47,723 nt of DNA from Actinomycetes bacterium. GTDB taxonomy: Bacteria; Actinomycetota; Acidimicrobiia; Acidimicrobiales; JAMCQF01. The position numbers and the translations under genes were made by a program. Under the pieces are notes generated by a model. It did not search any database and had not been told where the DNA came from. It saw only the letters and a list, made by a program, of their open reading frames with translations. The stretch covers positions 1 to 47,723 of the forward strand of contig JAJZBS010000011.1 in the NCBI GenBank assembly GCA_021851885.1, written 5' to 3'. Below, in pieces: positions 7,739-15,333 of the stretch. Within the stretch, counting starts at the first letter, position 1, and each line of letters begins with the position of its first letter.

Positions 7739-10162
7739 GTGATCGTCGAGTCGCTGGCCGGCAAACGCGTCGCGGTCACCGGCGCGACGGGGTTTCTCGG
7801 GACCGCACTCGTCGAGCGGCTGCTCAGGTGCGTGCCCGACTGCACCGTCGTCCCCGTCATCCGCCCGAGCCGTCGCGCGAGCGCCGAGCAGCGGGCACGA
7901 CGCGAGATCGTCCGCAACGACTGCTTCGACCGCCTGCGTTCAGAGTGGGGAGACCGCTTCGACGGACAGATCGACCGGCGCCTCGACGTCATCGCCGGTG
8001 ACGTCGGCGTCGACGGTCTCGCCCTCGATGCGGCGGGACGTGCGGCGCTCGCCGCGTGCGACGTCGTCGTCCACTCTGCGGCGACCGTCAGCTTCGACGC
8101 TGCTCTCGACGCGGCAGTCGAGGTCAACCTGCTCGGCCCGAGCCGGGTTGCCTCCGTCCTCGAGGAGACCGCAACAGAGGGCGCCGGCAGCGCTGGCGAT
8201 CCCTATCTCGTCAGCGTCTCGACTGCCTACGTGGCGGGGCGCCGTCCGGGCGAGGCCCCCGAACGCCCCCTCGCGGACACGCCGTTCTCCATCGAGGTCG
8301 ACTGGCGCGCCGAGGTCGGCGCCGCCCGGCGCGTGCGCGCCGATGCCGACGCGGCGAGCCGTTCGCCCGAGCAGCTCGCCAAGTTCATGCGTGCCGCACG
8401 CCGAGATCTCGGCGCCGCGGGGACCCACCTGCTTTCGGAGCGCTCCGAGAAGATGCGCGAGGAGTGGGTCCGCAATCGCCTCGTCGAAGCCGGGCGCGCC
8501 CGGGCTCAGTCGCTCGGGTGGCCGGACGCCTACGCCTACACGAAGGCCCTCGGCGAACGCGCCCTCCTCGACCAGCATCCGGATCTTGCCCTGACCATCG
8601 TCCGACCGTCGATCATCGAGTCGGCCCTCGCCGAGCCCGCGCCCGGTTGGATCCGTGGCTTCCGTATGGCGGAGCCGATCATCATCAGCTACGCGCGCGG
8701 CCTGTTGCGCGAGTTCCCGGGCCTGCCGGAAGGCGTCATCGACGTCATTCCCGTCGACCTGGTCGTCGCGGCCGTCATCGCCGCCGCTGCCGACCGGCCG
8801 CAGCCCGGTGACCCCCGCATCCTGCAGGTCGCGTCGGGGATGCGGAACCCTCTCTCCTACGGGCGCCTCGTCGACCTCGCCCAGGAATGGTTCTCCGCGA
8901 ACCCGCTCTACGACGAAAAGGGCCAGCCCATCGTCGTGCCCGAGTGGTCCTTCCCCGGACGCGGGCGGGTGACCCGCCAGCTCCAACGCTCCGAGCGCGC
9001 CCTCGCGCTCGTCGAACGCGTCCTGACCACCCTTCCCGTGCGCGGGCGTCAGGCCCAACTGTCGGGCACCGTGGAACAGAAGCGCTCCCTTGCCGAGCGA
9101 GCCCTCAGCTACGTCACGCTCTACGGCGCCTACACCGAGACCGAGGCGCGATTCGCCGTCGGCGAGCTGATCGCCGCCTATGGCCGCCTCGACGAACGCG
9201 ACAAGGCCGCCTTCTGCTTCGACCCAGCGGTGGTCGACTGGGACCACTACGTCACCGCGATCCACCTCCCGTCGGTCGTTGCCCATGCGCGCGTGCGGAC
9301 GACGCCCGGGGGCCGTTCCGTCGCGTCACGCGCCGAGCGCGCCAAGCGCGCCTTGCTGTCGCCTTCCCGCCAGCTCGCGGCCTTCGATCTCGAGAACACG
9401 CTCATCGCCGCCAACGTCGTCGACTCCTACGCGTGGCTTGCGACGCGACGGCTCCCCCGTGACGACCAGGTACGGCTCGCATTGCGGATGTTCCGCCAGG
9501 CGCCGGGGCTTCTCGCGCTCGACAAGCGCGATCGCGGTGACTTCCTCCGCCACTTCTACCGCCGCTACGACGGCGCCCCGGCAGAGCTGGTGCGCGCCGA
9601 CGCATGGGAGATGTACGCGCAGCTTCTCGCCCTCAAGTCTTTCCCTGCCGGTCTGCGCCGCGTCCGGGAGCACCGCGCCCTCGGGCACCGGACGATCCTC
9701 ATCACCGGGGCCCTCGACTTCGTCGTCGCACCATTGCGCCCCCTGTTCGACGAGATCGTGAGCGCGCGCCTCGAGGAGCGGGACGGTTACTTCACGGGCG
9801 GGCTCGTCGATTCCCCACCGACGGGCGAGGCCCGGGCCCTCCTCCTCGCCTCGTACGCGCAAGCTGAAGGTCTCGACCTCACCGAGTCCATCGCGTATGC
9901 CGACTCCGCAAGCGACCTACCGTTGCTTGAAGCCGTCGGATTCCCCGTCGCCGTGAACCCCGAAGCCAAGCTTGCAACAATCGCGCGCAAGCGCGGCTGG
10001 CACGTCGAGATCTGGCAGAAGGCGCCCGGGGGCCCACGGCCACTCCTGCCGACGGCACAAACCCTCTTTGGCCGGCGGAGTGCCGAGACGCGCGTGGCAG
10101 CCCGCTCGGCGATCACCGGTAATGCCGCGCACGACAGTACGGGCACGGATCCATCGCGATGA
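7739..10162 (+). CDS. Fatty acyl-CoA reductase-like SDR fused to a HAD-IB phosphatase
   Basis: An 807-residue two-domain protein. Residues ~8-400 form an extended SDR/male-sterility-type reductase: NAD(P)-binding GATGFLG (15-21), VVHSAATVSFD, and catalytic YAYTK (Tyr ~265, Lys ~269). Enzymes of this family reduce acyl-CoA or acyl-ACP to aldehyde or alcohol. Residues ~545-760 form a HAD-IB (phosphoserine-phosphatase-like) hydrolase: motif I FDLENTL near 547, in which the usual second Asp is Glu, motif II LITGALDFVV and motif IV YADSASDLPLLEAVG. The D-x-E substitution may weaken phosphatase activity. The gene begins with GTG only 11 bp after a -10-like element and overlaps the next gene by ATGA. 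First gene of a four-gene coupled operon; fatty alcohol production is the inferred role. Confidence 0.9.
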   Translation: MIVESLAGKRVAVTGATGFLGTALVERLLRCVPDCTVVPVIRPSRRASAEQRARREIVRNDCFDRLRSEWGDRFDGQIDRRLDVIAGDVGVDGLALDAAGRAALAACDVVVHSAATVSFDAALDAAVEVNLLGPSRVASVLEETATEGAGSAGDPYLVSVSTAYVAGRRPGEAPERPLADTPFSIEVDWRAEVGAARRVRADADAASRSPEQLAKFMRAARRDLGAAGTHLLSERSEKMREEWVRNRLVEAGRARAQSLGWPDAYAYTKALGERALLDQHPDLALTIVRPSIIESALAEPAPGWIRGFRMAEPIIISYARGLLREFPGLPEGVIDVIPVDLVVAAVIAAAADRPQPGDPRILQVASGMRNPLSYGRLVDLAQEWFSANPLYDEKGQPIVVPEWSFPGRGRVTRQLQRSERALALVERVLTTLPVRGRQAQLSGTVEQKRSLAERALSYVTLYGAYTETEARFAVGELIAAYGRLDERDKAAFCFDPAVVDWDHYVTAIHLPSVVAHARVRTTPGGRSVASRAERAKRALLSPSRQLAAFDLENTLIAANVVDSYAWLATRRLPRDDQVRLALRMFRQAPGLLALDKRDRGDFLRHFYRRYDGAPAELVRADAWEMYAQLLALKSFPAGLRRVREHRALGHRTILITGALDFVVAPLRPLFDEIVSARLEERDGYFTGGLVDSPPTGEARALLLASYAQAEGLDLTESIAYADSASDLPLLEAVGFPVAVNPEAKLATIARKRGWHVEIWQKAPGGPRPLLPTAQTLFGRRSAETRVAARSAITGNAAHDSTGTDPSR

Positions 10163-11601
10163 AAGCCCTCCTCTTCGAACGCAACCTCCCCCGCTTCGCG
10201 GCCAGCCGGCTCATCGCGGCGGCGGGCTCCGGTAAGGGCGCCGGGGTCGGTCCGCTCCGGCTCACCGACGTCGACGAGCCCGAGCTGCCCGGACCGGGCT
10301 GGCATCGCGTCCGGCCCCTGCTCTCGGGGATCTGTGGCTCCGACCTCGCCCTGCTGGACGGGAAAAGCTCGCGCTACTTCGAGCCTCTGGTGAGCTTCCC
10401 GTTCGTCCCCGGGCACGAGATCGTCGGCGTGGTCGAGGGCGGCCCCCGCGATGGCGAGCGCGTCGCCGTCGAAGCGGTGCTCCACTGCGCGGTGCGCGGC
10501 ATCGATCCCGTTTGCCCGTCGTGTGCCACCGGGCGAACCGAGGACTGCGAGATGATCGCGGCCGGAGATCTGCCACCCGGCCTCCAGACCGGCTACTGCG
10601 CGGCGACTGGGGGGGGATGGTCCGGCATGCTCGTCGCACACGACCGCCAGCTGTTTGGCGTGCCCGAGGGTCTCGACGACGACGCAGCGGTCATGATCGA
10701 GCCCACAGCGTGCGCTTTGCACGCCGCAACCGGAGTGATCGCGTCCGTCGCTGCGGCACGCCTGCGCGACGCGATCGACGACGAGCGACCCTCCGTCGTC
10801 GCCGTCGTCGGCGCCGGCACCCTCGGGCTCTGCACGATTGCCGCGCTCAACCGTCTGCGCAGGTCGCCGGGCGCTCCACCCCTGACGCTCATCGTGATCG
10901 CCAAGCACCCGCACCAGGAGCGCCTGGCACGCATGCTCGGCGCCGACCGCGTCGCTCCCCCGTCGGAGCTCTCCCGAGCTGTGCGCAGGGCGACCCGCAC
11001 CCACCAGATCCCGCCGGCCGGCGGAGCGGTCTCCGTGCGCGGCACGCACCGGCTCGCCGGAGGCGCCGACGTCATCGTCGACTGCGCAGCGAGCCCGTCG
11101 TCGTTCACCGACGCGCTGTCGGCGGTGCGGCCGCGCGGCCACGTGGTGCTCGTCGGCATGCCGGGGCCCGCACGTGTCGACCTGGCCCCCCTGTGGCACC
11201 GCGAGATCACACTGTCGGGGGCATACGCCTACGGGACCGAGCGCCTTGATGCACTCTTCGGCGCGTGGCACGAGGCCGGCCACGAAGACGTGCAGGGCCA
11301 AGCGGGGCTTACACCACAGGATCGGCCGCGCACATTCGCCCTGGCCGCCGAAGTCGTCGCCGACGCAGGACTCGGCAGGCTGGTCAGCGCCCGCTACGCG
11401 ATAGACCGCTTCGAGGACGCCGTGGCCCACGCGGGATCGGCCGGCCGGCGTGGCGCCGTCAAGATCGTCTTCGACCTCCGGCGGCGGCCAGGGGCGCGGC
11501 GAACAGCCGCGACCCGTGCAGCCGCGGCTGGATCGCAGCCCGGCAGGGCGGCTGGAGCCCCCCAGGGCGACACCCCCCGAGGACAAGGAGCACAGCTGTG
11601 A
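10159..11601 (+). CDS. Zinc-dependent medium-chain alcohol dehydrogenase
   Basis: A 480-residue member of the zinc medium-chain dehydrogenase/reductase family. Catalytic zinc ligands are visible as GICGSD (Cys59) and PGHEIVG (His86-Glu87); four structural-zinc cysteines follow (C110, C119, C122, C130). The NAD(P) fold has VVGAGTLGLCTIAAL. It is longer than a typical member (~350 aa) because of an N-terminal insertion and an Ala/Arg-rich C-terminal tail of ~45 residues. The start ATG overlaps the upstream stop (ATGA), and its own stop overlaps the next start (GTGA). In this operon it would oxidise or reduce an alcohol/aldehyde made or used by the acyl-reductase; direction and substrate are unknown. 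Confidence 0.92.
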   Translation: MKALLFERNLPRFAASRLIAAAGSGKGAGVGPLRLTDVDEPELPGPGWHRVRPLLSGICGSDLALLDGKSSRYFEPLVSFPFVPGHEIVGVVEGGPRDGERVAVEAVLHCAVRGIDPVCPSCATGRTEDCEMIAAGDLPPGLQTGYCAATGGGWSGMLVAHDRQLFGVPEGLDDDAAVMIEPTACALHAATGVIASVAAARLRDAIDDERPSVVAVVGAGTLGLCTIAALNRLRRSPGAPPLTLIVIAKHPHQERLARMLGADRVAPPSELSRAVRRATRTHQIPPAGGAVSVRGTHRLAGGADVIVDCAASPSSFTDALSAVRPRGHVVLVGMPGPARVDLAPLWHREITLSGAYAYGTERLDALFGAWHEAGHEDVQGQAGLTPQDRPRTFALAAEVVADAGLGRLVSARYAIDRFEDAVAHAGSAGRRGAVKIVFDLRRRPGARRTAATRAAAAGSQPGRAAGAPQGDTPRGQGAQL

Positions 11602-13187
11602 GCCCGAGACCTGGTTTCGTCCTCGACGTGGACCGCTCGACACCGCCGACACTGTTCTGGCACGGGGAGGGGTTCCGCCTGGAGAAGCTCCCCGAGGGCA
11701 GCAGGGTCGTCTACCCACCGGAGCCACATACCGCAATCCCTGATCCCCGCCATGCCATCCGCCAGGCATTGCATCACCCTCTCGGGGATGCACTTCCGCT
11801 CCCTGAGCAGCTGCGGCCGGGTATGCGCCTCACCATCGCATTCGACGACGTCTCCCTCCCGCTACCCCCCATGCGGCGGCCGGACGTCCGCCAGCTCGTC
11901 ATCGAGGAGGTCCTCGAGATGGCGGCCACAGCAGGCGTGGACGACGTGGTCCTCGTCGCGGCTCTCGCCCTCCACCGCCGGATGACCGATGACGAGCTTC
12001 GTCACGCCCTCGGCGAGCGCGTCTTCGACGCTTTCGCCCCGCACGGGCTCCTCCTCCAGCACGACGCCGAGGATCCCACCGGCGTCGTCCACCTCGGCGT
12101 GACCGACACCGGGGAAGACGTGGAGATCAACAAGAGGGCTGCCGAGAGCGATCTCGTCGTCTACGTCAACATCAATCTGGTCGCGATGGACGGAGGCCAC
12201 AAGAGCGTGGCAACCGGGCTGGCGAGCTACCGCAGCATCCGCCACCACCACAACGTCGCGACGATGCGTGCCAGCCGGTCGTTCATGGACCAGCACCACT
12301 CGGAGCTGCACTCGTCGAACTGGCGCATGGGTCGCCATATCGCCAAGAGCGGCGTCAAGATCTTCCAGATCGAGACGACGCTCAACACCGACACCTTCCC
12401 CAACCAGTTCCGCTTCCTCCAGAGGCGGGAATGGGAGTGGTCCCTCAAAGACAGGGCGAGCTACGCGGCCGTCTCGCGCGCAACAGCGGCCGCGCCGGAG
12501 CGGATGACCCGCTCGATCTTCCACTCGATCCGCTCACCTCACGCCATGTCCTCCGTCCAGGCCGGCGAGGTCGAGGCCGTTCACGCAGCAACGACCCGGA
12601 ACGTCTACGCGCAGCAGCTGGTCGAGGTCGACGGGCAGACGGACATCCTCACCCTCGGGCTGCCCTACATCTGCCCGTACAACGTCGACTCGATCATGAA
12701 CCCCATCCTGGTCGCCTGCCTCGGCCTCGGGTACTTCTTCAACATGTACAGGGGAAAGCCGCTCGTACGCGAGGGTGGGGTCCTCATCATGAGCCACCCG
12801 ACCCCGTGGTCGTTCCATCCCGTCCACCATCCGAGCTACGTCGACTTCTTCGAAGAAGTCCTCGCCGAGACGACCGACCCCGTCGAGATCGAGGCGCGCT
12901 TCGAGAAGAGCTACGCGACGGACCCCTGGTACGTCCACCTGTACCGCACGTCGTACGCCTACCACGGCGTTCATCCCTTCTACATGTGGTACTGGTGTGC
13001 GCACGCCCTCGAGCACCTCGGTTCGGTCATCGTCGTCGGGGGGAACCGCTCCGCCGTCCGCCGCCTCGGCTTCAAGCCCGCCTCGACGATGGCCGATGCT
13101 CTCGAGATGGCCGAAGACGTCGTCGGGCCGAGCCCGACCCTGACGCACCTGCACAGCCCTCCGCTCGCGATGGCCGACGTGCGATGA
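11598..13187 (+). CDS. LarA-like DUF2088 protein (divergent nickel-pincer racemase family)
   Basis: I take the GTG at 11598 as start because it overlaps the previous stop (GTGA) and the family homology begins after it. This gives 529 residues. Residues ~75-225 match the lactate-racemase N-terminal domain: FDDVSLPLPP (83-91) at the DxTRPxP site, ALHRRMTDDEL with His126, DLVVYVNINLVAMDGGHK with Lys202 where LarA bears the lysine bound to the nickel-pincer cofactor, then ASYRSIRHHHN with His216-218. Relative to LarA, the Arg of DxTR is Leu and the first histidine of the PHPFAGFSGG-type loop is not evident. It is therefore a divergent family member, perhaps a different 2-hydroxyacid epimerase or a protein that no longer racemises. 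No LarB, LarC or LarE is in the window. Confidence 0.72.
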   Translation: MSPRPGFVLDVDRSTPPTLFWHGEGFRLEKLPEGSRVVYPPEPHTAIPDPRHAIRQALHHPLGDALPLPEQLRPGMRLTIAFDDVSLPLPPMRRPDVRQLVIEEVLEMAATAGVDDVVLVAALALHRRMTDDELRHALGERVFDAFAPHGLLLQHDAEDPTGVVHLGVTDTGEDVEINKRAAESDLVVYVNINLVAMDGGHKSVATGLASYRSIRHHHNVATMRASRSFMDQHHSELHSSNWRMGRHIAKSGVKIFQIETTLNTDTFPNQFRFLQRREWEWSLKDRASYAAVSRATAAAPERMTRSIFHSIRSPHAMSSVQAGEVEAVHAATTRNVYAQQLVEVDGQTDILTLGLPYICPYNVDSIMNPILVACLGLGYFFNMYRGKPLVREGGVLIMSHPTPWSFHPVHHPSYVDFFEEVLAETTDPVEIEARFEKSYATDPWYVHLYRTSYAYHGVHPFYMWYWCAHALEHLGSVIVVGGNRSAVRRLGFKPASTMADALEMAEDVVGPSPTLTHLHSPPLAMADVR

Positions 13188-14167
13188 AGTTCCCGCTGGC
13201 ACGACCCAGCTGGCCGGCAACGGTCCCGCGTGACCCGCCCCGACGGTCCGTCGGGGTCGACTACACGACCGACTGGGCTCGCCGGTACCCGGCGCGGGTC
13301 GCCCGCGTCGCACTCGTCGACTTCGTGGCGAGACCGATCGTCACAGCAGTGGCGACACCGGAGATCGCCGGACGAGAAAGGATCGAGCACCTCGACGGTC
13401 CGCTCATCTTCGTCGCCAACCACATGAGCCATGTGGACACGCCGCTGCTCCTGTCGAGCCTGCCACCCCGCTTCCGCCACCGGGCCGTCGTCGCCGCCGC
13501 CGCCGACTACTTCTTCGACCACACCTGGAAGGGGGCGCTCTGGGCGTTCGCTCTCGGTGCCATCCCCCTCGAGCGCACCCGCCCGAGCCGCCGTTCTGCC
13601 GATCTCGCTGCTTCGCTGATCGCTGAAGGTTGGAACCTCGTCATCTTCCCCGAAGGCGGCCGCTCACCGGATGGATGGGGGCAGCAGCTGCGTGCGGGAG
13701 CCGCCTACCTGTCGGCCCGCACGGCTGCACCCGTCGTGCCGGTCCACCTCGGTGGGACCCGTGCGATCCTCGCGAAGGGCAGCAAGCGGTTTCGCCCGGG
13801 GCGGACGACGGTGACCTTCGGGGCACCGATCGTGCCCGAGGAAGGATCGGATGCACGCCGGTTGGCGGCCCACATCGCAGACCGGCTCGCCGAACTTTCC
13901 GACGGATCGGGCCCCGACTGGTGGCAGGCACGCCGACGCGCCGCAGAGGGCGCGACCCCGCCGCTGACCGGTCCCGATCTCGTCGCCTGGCGCCGTGCCT
14001 GGGCCCGCGAGAACGGCCGTCGGGCACCTGGGCGAACGGGACAACAGGGCGTCGTGCAACGCCGGGGGCCCCGACCGGCGGGAGTTGGGTCTGCGGCGGG
14101 CGACACTGCCGCGCCCGGGATGCGAGAGGAAGCGCGCGAAGGCAGCCCCTGGGCGCGTCGTTCCTGA
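13184..14167 (+). CDS. 1-acylglycerol-3-phosphate acyltransferase family protein (PlsC-like)
   Basis: The ATG at 13184 overlaps the upstream stop (ATGA), giving 327 residues. The PlsC acyltransferase motifs are in order: NHMSHVD (His80, Asp85; the HX4D catalytic pair), GAIPLERTRPSRR, and FPEGGRS (~155-161) for phosphate binding, then APVVPVHLGGTR. It should transfer an acyl chain from acyl-CoA/ACP to a lysophosphatidate-like or related acceptor at the membrane. The last ~70 residues are Arg/Gly-rich and not part of the enzyme fold. Last gene of the reductase/dehydrogenase/LarA-like operon, which argues that the operon finishes in a membrane lipid carrying a special chain. Confidence 0.9.
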   Translation: MKFPLARPSWPATVPRDPPRRSVGVDYTTDWARRYPARVARVALVDFVARPIVTAVATPEIAGRERIEHLDGPLIFVANHMSHVDTPLLLSSLPPRFRHRAVVAAAADYFFDHTWKGALWAFALGAIPLERTRPSRRSADLAASLIAEGWNLVIFPEGGRSPDGWGQQLRAGAAYLSARTAAPVVPVHLGGTRAILAKGSKRFRPGRTTVTFGAPIVPEEGSDARRLAAHIADRLAELSDGSGPDWWQARRRAAEGATPPLTGPDLVAWRRAWARENGRRAPGRTGQQGVVQRRGPRPAGVGSAAGDTAAPGMREEAREGSPWARRS

Positions 14168-14172
14168 GCGGG

Positions 14173-14209
14173 GACGGCGACCCTCCCGCAAGGGGAGGCG
14201 AGAGCCGTC
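14173..14209. terminator. Stem-loop after the acyltransferase gene
   Basis: Inner arms CCTCCC (14182-14187) and GGGAGG (14193-14198) are nested within outer arms GACGGC (14173-14178) and GCCGTC (14204-14209). The hairpin begins 6 bp after the operon's last stop codon, between convergent genes. No U-run follows. Confidence 0.6.
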
Positions 14210-14291
14210 GCCGGCGTTGCCGGCCCCGTTGCGCCGACCCAAGGATCCCTGATCGGCGCTGGGCCACCCACGCCGGAGATCCCGGCTCGTC

Positions 14292-14993
14292 TCACGGACA
14301 GGTCGGGAGAACGTCGCAGAACACGAAACCGTCGCGCTCGACGACCTGACCGACCTCGATGGGGATCGGCGACGAGAAGCCCGGGCCGTCGAAGACGAAG
14401 GTGTGGAACTCGCCGCGCTCGCCACAGGGGTCCACCCCTGCTGGCAGAGAGGCCAGAAACTGCGCGTCGTAGTGGTGGCCGGCCAGCTCGGCGGGCACCT
14501 GCCGGGGATCGACGCAGGTGACCACCGCCTTGATGCCGTTGGCGAGCATCTCGCCGGCCAAGGTGTCGGTCGGGCGGCCCCACAGCGGGAACAGGGGCTC
14601 GATCCCGGAACCGGCGAGCCTCTCCTCCCGGTAGGCCCGGATGTCTTCGAGGAAGAGGTCCCCGAACACGATATGGCGCACCCCGTCTTCGGCGGCAACG
14701 GCCATCGCCCGTCCGAGGCGGGCCTCGTAGACGTCGTCCGGGCAGGGGAAGGGGATCTCCACCACCACGAGAGGAAGGCCCAGGCGCGCAGCCTGAGCCT
14801 CGAGCAGGGCGCGGCGGACGCCGTGCATGGCGACCCGGTTGAATTCGGCGTTGACGGTGACAAGGAGGCCGACCACCTCGATGGCCGGGTCGCGGCGAGC
14901 ATCGGCCAGGGCCATCGTGCTGTCCTTGCCGCTGCTCCAGCTCATCCAGGCGGCCGCCGGCACGACACGCTCGGATGACGGGTCAGGCGACAT
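14292..14993 (-). CDS. PP-loop ATPase of the DUF71 / diphthine-ammonia-ligase family
   Basis: A 233-residue protein when read from the ATG at 14993, which overlaps the stop of the upstream DUF5522 gene by 11 bases; an upstream start at 15020 is possible. It carries the N-type PP-loop WSSGKDSTMAL (ATP pyrophosphate binding) near residue 18 and the family C-terminal signature CGERGEFHTFVFDGP. HIVFGDLFLEDIRAYREERL and GIEPLFPLWG are typical of DUF71/Dph6-like proteins. Eukaryotic members amidate diphthine on elongation factor 2; bacterial members cannot do this because they lack diphthamide, so an adenylation-amidation reaction on another substrate is expected. Confidence 0.87.
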   Translation of the reverse strand: MSPDPSSERVVPAAAWMSWSSGKDSTMALADARRDPAIEVVGLLVTVNAEFNRVAMHGVRRALLEAQAARLGLPLVVVEIPFPCPDDVYEARLGRAMAVAAEDGVRHIVFGDLFLEDIRAYREERLAGSGIEPLFPLWGRPTDTLAGEMLANGIKAVVTCVDPRQVPAELAGHHYDAQFLASLPAGVDPCGERGEFHTFVFDGPGFSSPIPIEVGQVVERDGFVFCDVLPTCP

Positions 14994-15216
14994 AGGGGCA
15001 GTGGCGGCATCCCCGATCACAGCAGTAGCCGCGCTCGGCGTGGAAGAGGGACGTCAGCACGAACAGGCCGCTGTCGGGATCGTCGTAGCCGGCATCACCG
15101 GCATCCAGTGCCTGGGCGTGGCGGGACAGGATCTCGGCCCGGCTGGGGTGATCCGGCGCGAGGCGCGACGGGTGCGGCTCGGTGAGCGGACGGTCGGCGA
15201 GGGGGGGAAGCGGCAC
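14983..15216 (-). CDS. DUF5522 cysteine-rich small protein
   Basis: A 77-residue protein starting at GTG 15216. The C-terminus GYCCDRGCRHCPYVA has four closely spaced cysteines and a terminal CPY, the hallmark of the DUF5522 family, and suggests a metal (zinc or Fe-S) site. The middle part (PSRAEILSRHAQALDAGDAG) also fits the family. It overlaps the PP-loop ligase by 11 bases, so the two are probably made together and may act in the same, unknown, modification. The upstream region contains an 18-bp tandem duplication. Confidence 0.82.
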   Translation of the reverse strand: MPLPPLADRPLTEPHPSRLAPDHPSRAEILSRHAQALDAGDAGYDDPDSGLFVLTSLFHAERGYCCDRGCRHCPYVA

Positions 15217-15233
15217 GAAGAGCTCATGCTAGG

Positions 15234-15269
15234 GCGCTGCTCTACGAAGGTGCGCTGCTCTACGAAGGT
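15234..15269. repeat. 18-bp perfect tandem duplication upstream of the DUF5522 gene
   Basis: Two perfect head-to-tail copies of GCGCTGCTCTACGAAGGT (15234-15251 and 15252-15269). The pair lies 18-53 bp upstream of the GTG start at 15216, in its promoter/leader region. Confidence 0.95.
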
Positions 15270-15333
15270 GCGTCTGTGAGGCCTTTGGCGGCGTGAGGAA
15301 TCGCCCTCCCGCCCGCGGCGGCGATCCCCCGCC

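Noticed and set aside
7940-9286. 448-codon minus-strand ORF opposite the acyl reductase
   Set aside because: Shadow of the SDR gene; composition dominated by Gly/Asp/Val/Arg without recognisable domains.
9787-11793. 668-codon minus-strand ORF opposite the dehydrogenase
   Set aside because: Low-complexity composition and no motifs, while the plus strand has a complete zinc dehydrogenase with start/stop overlaps on both sides.
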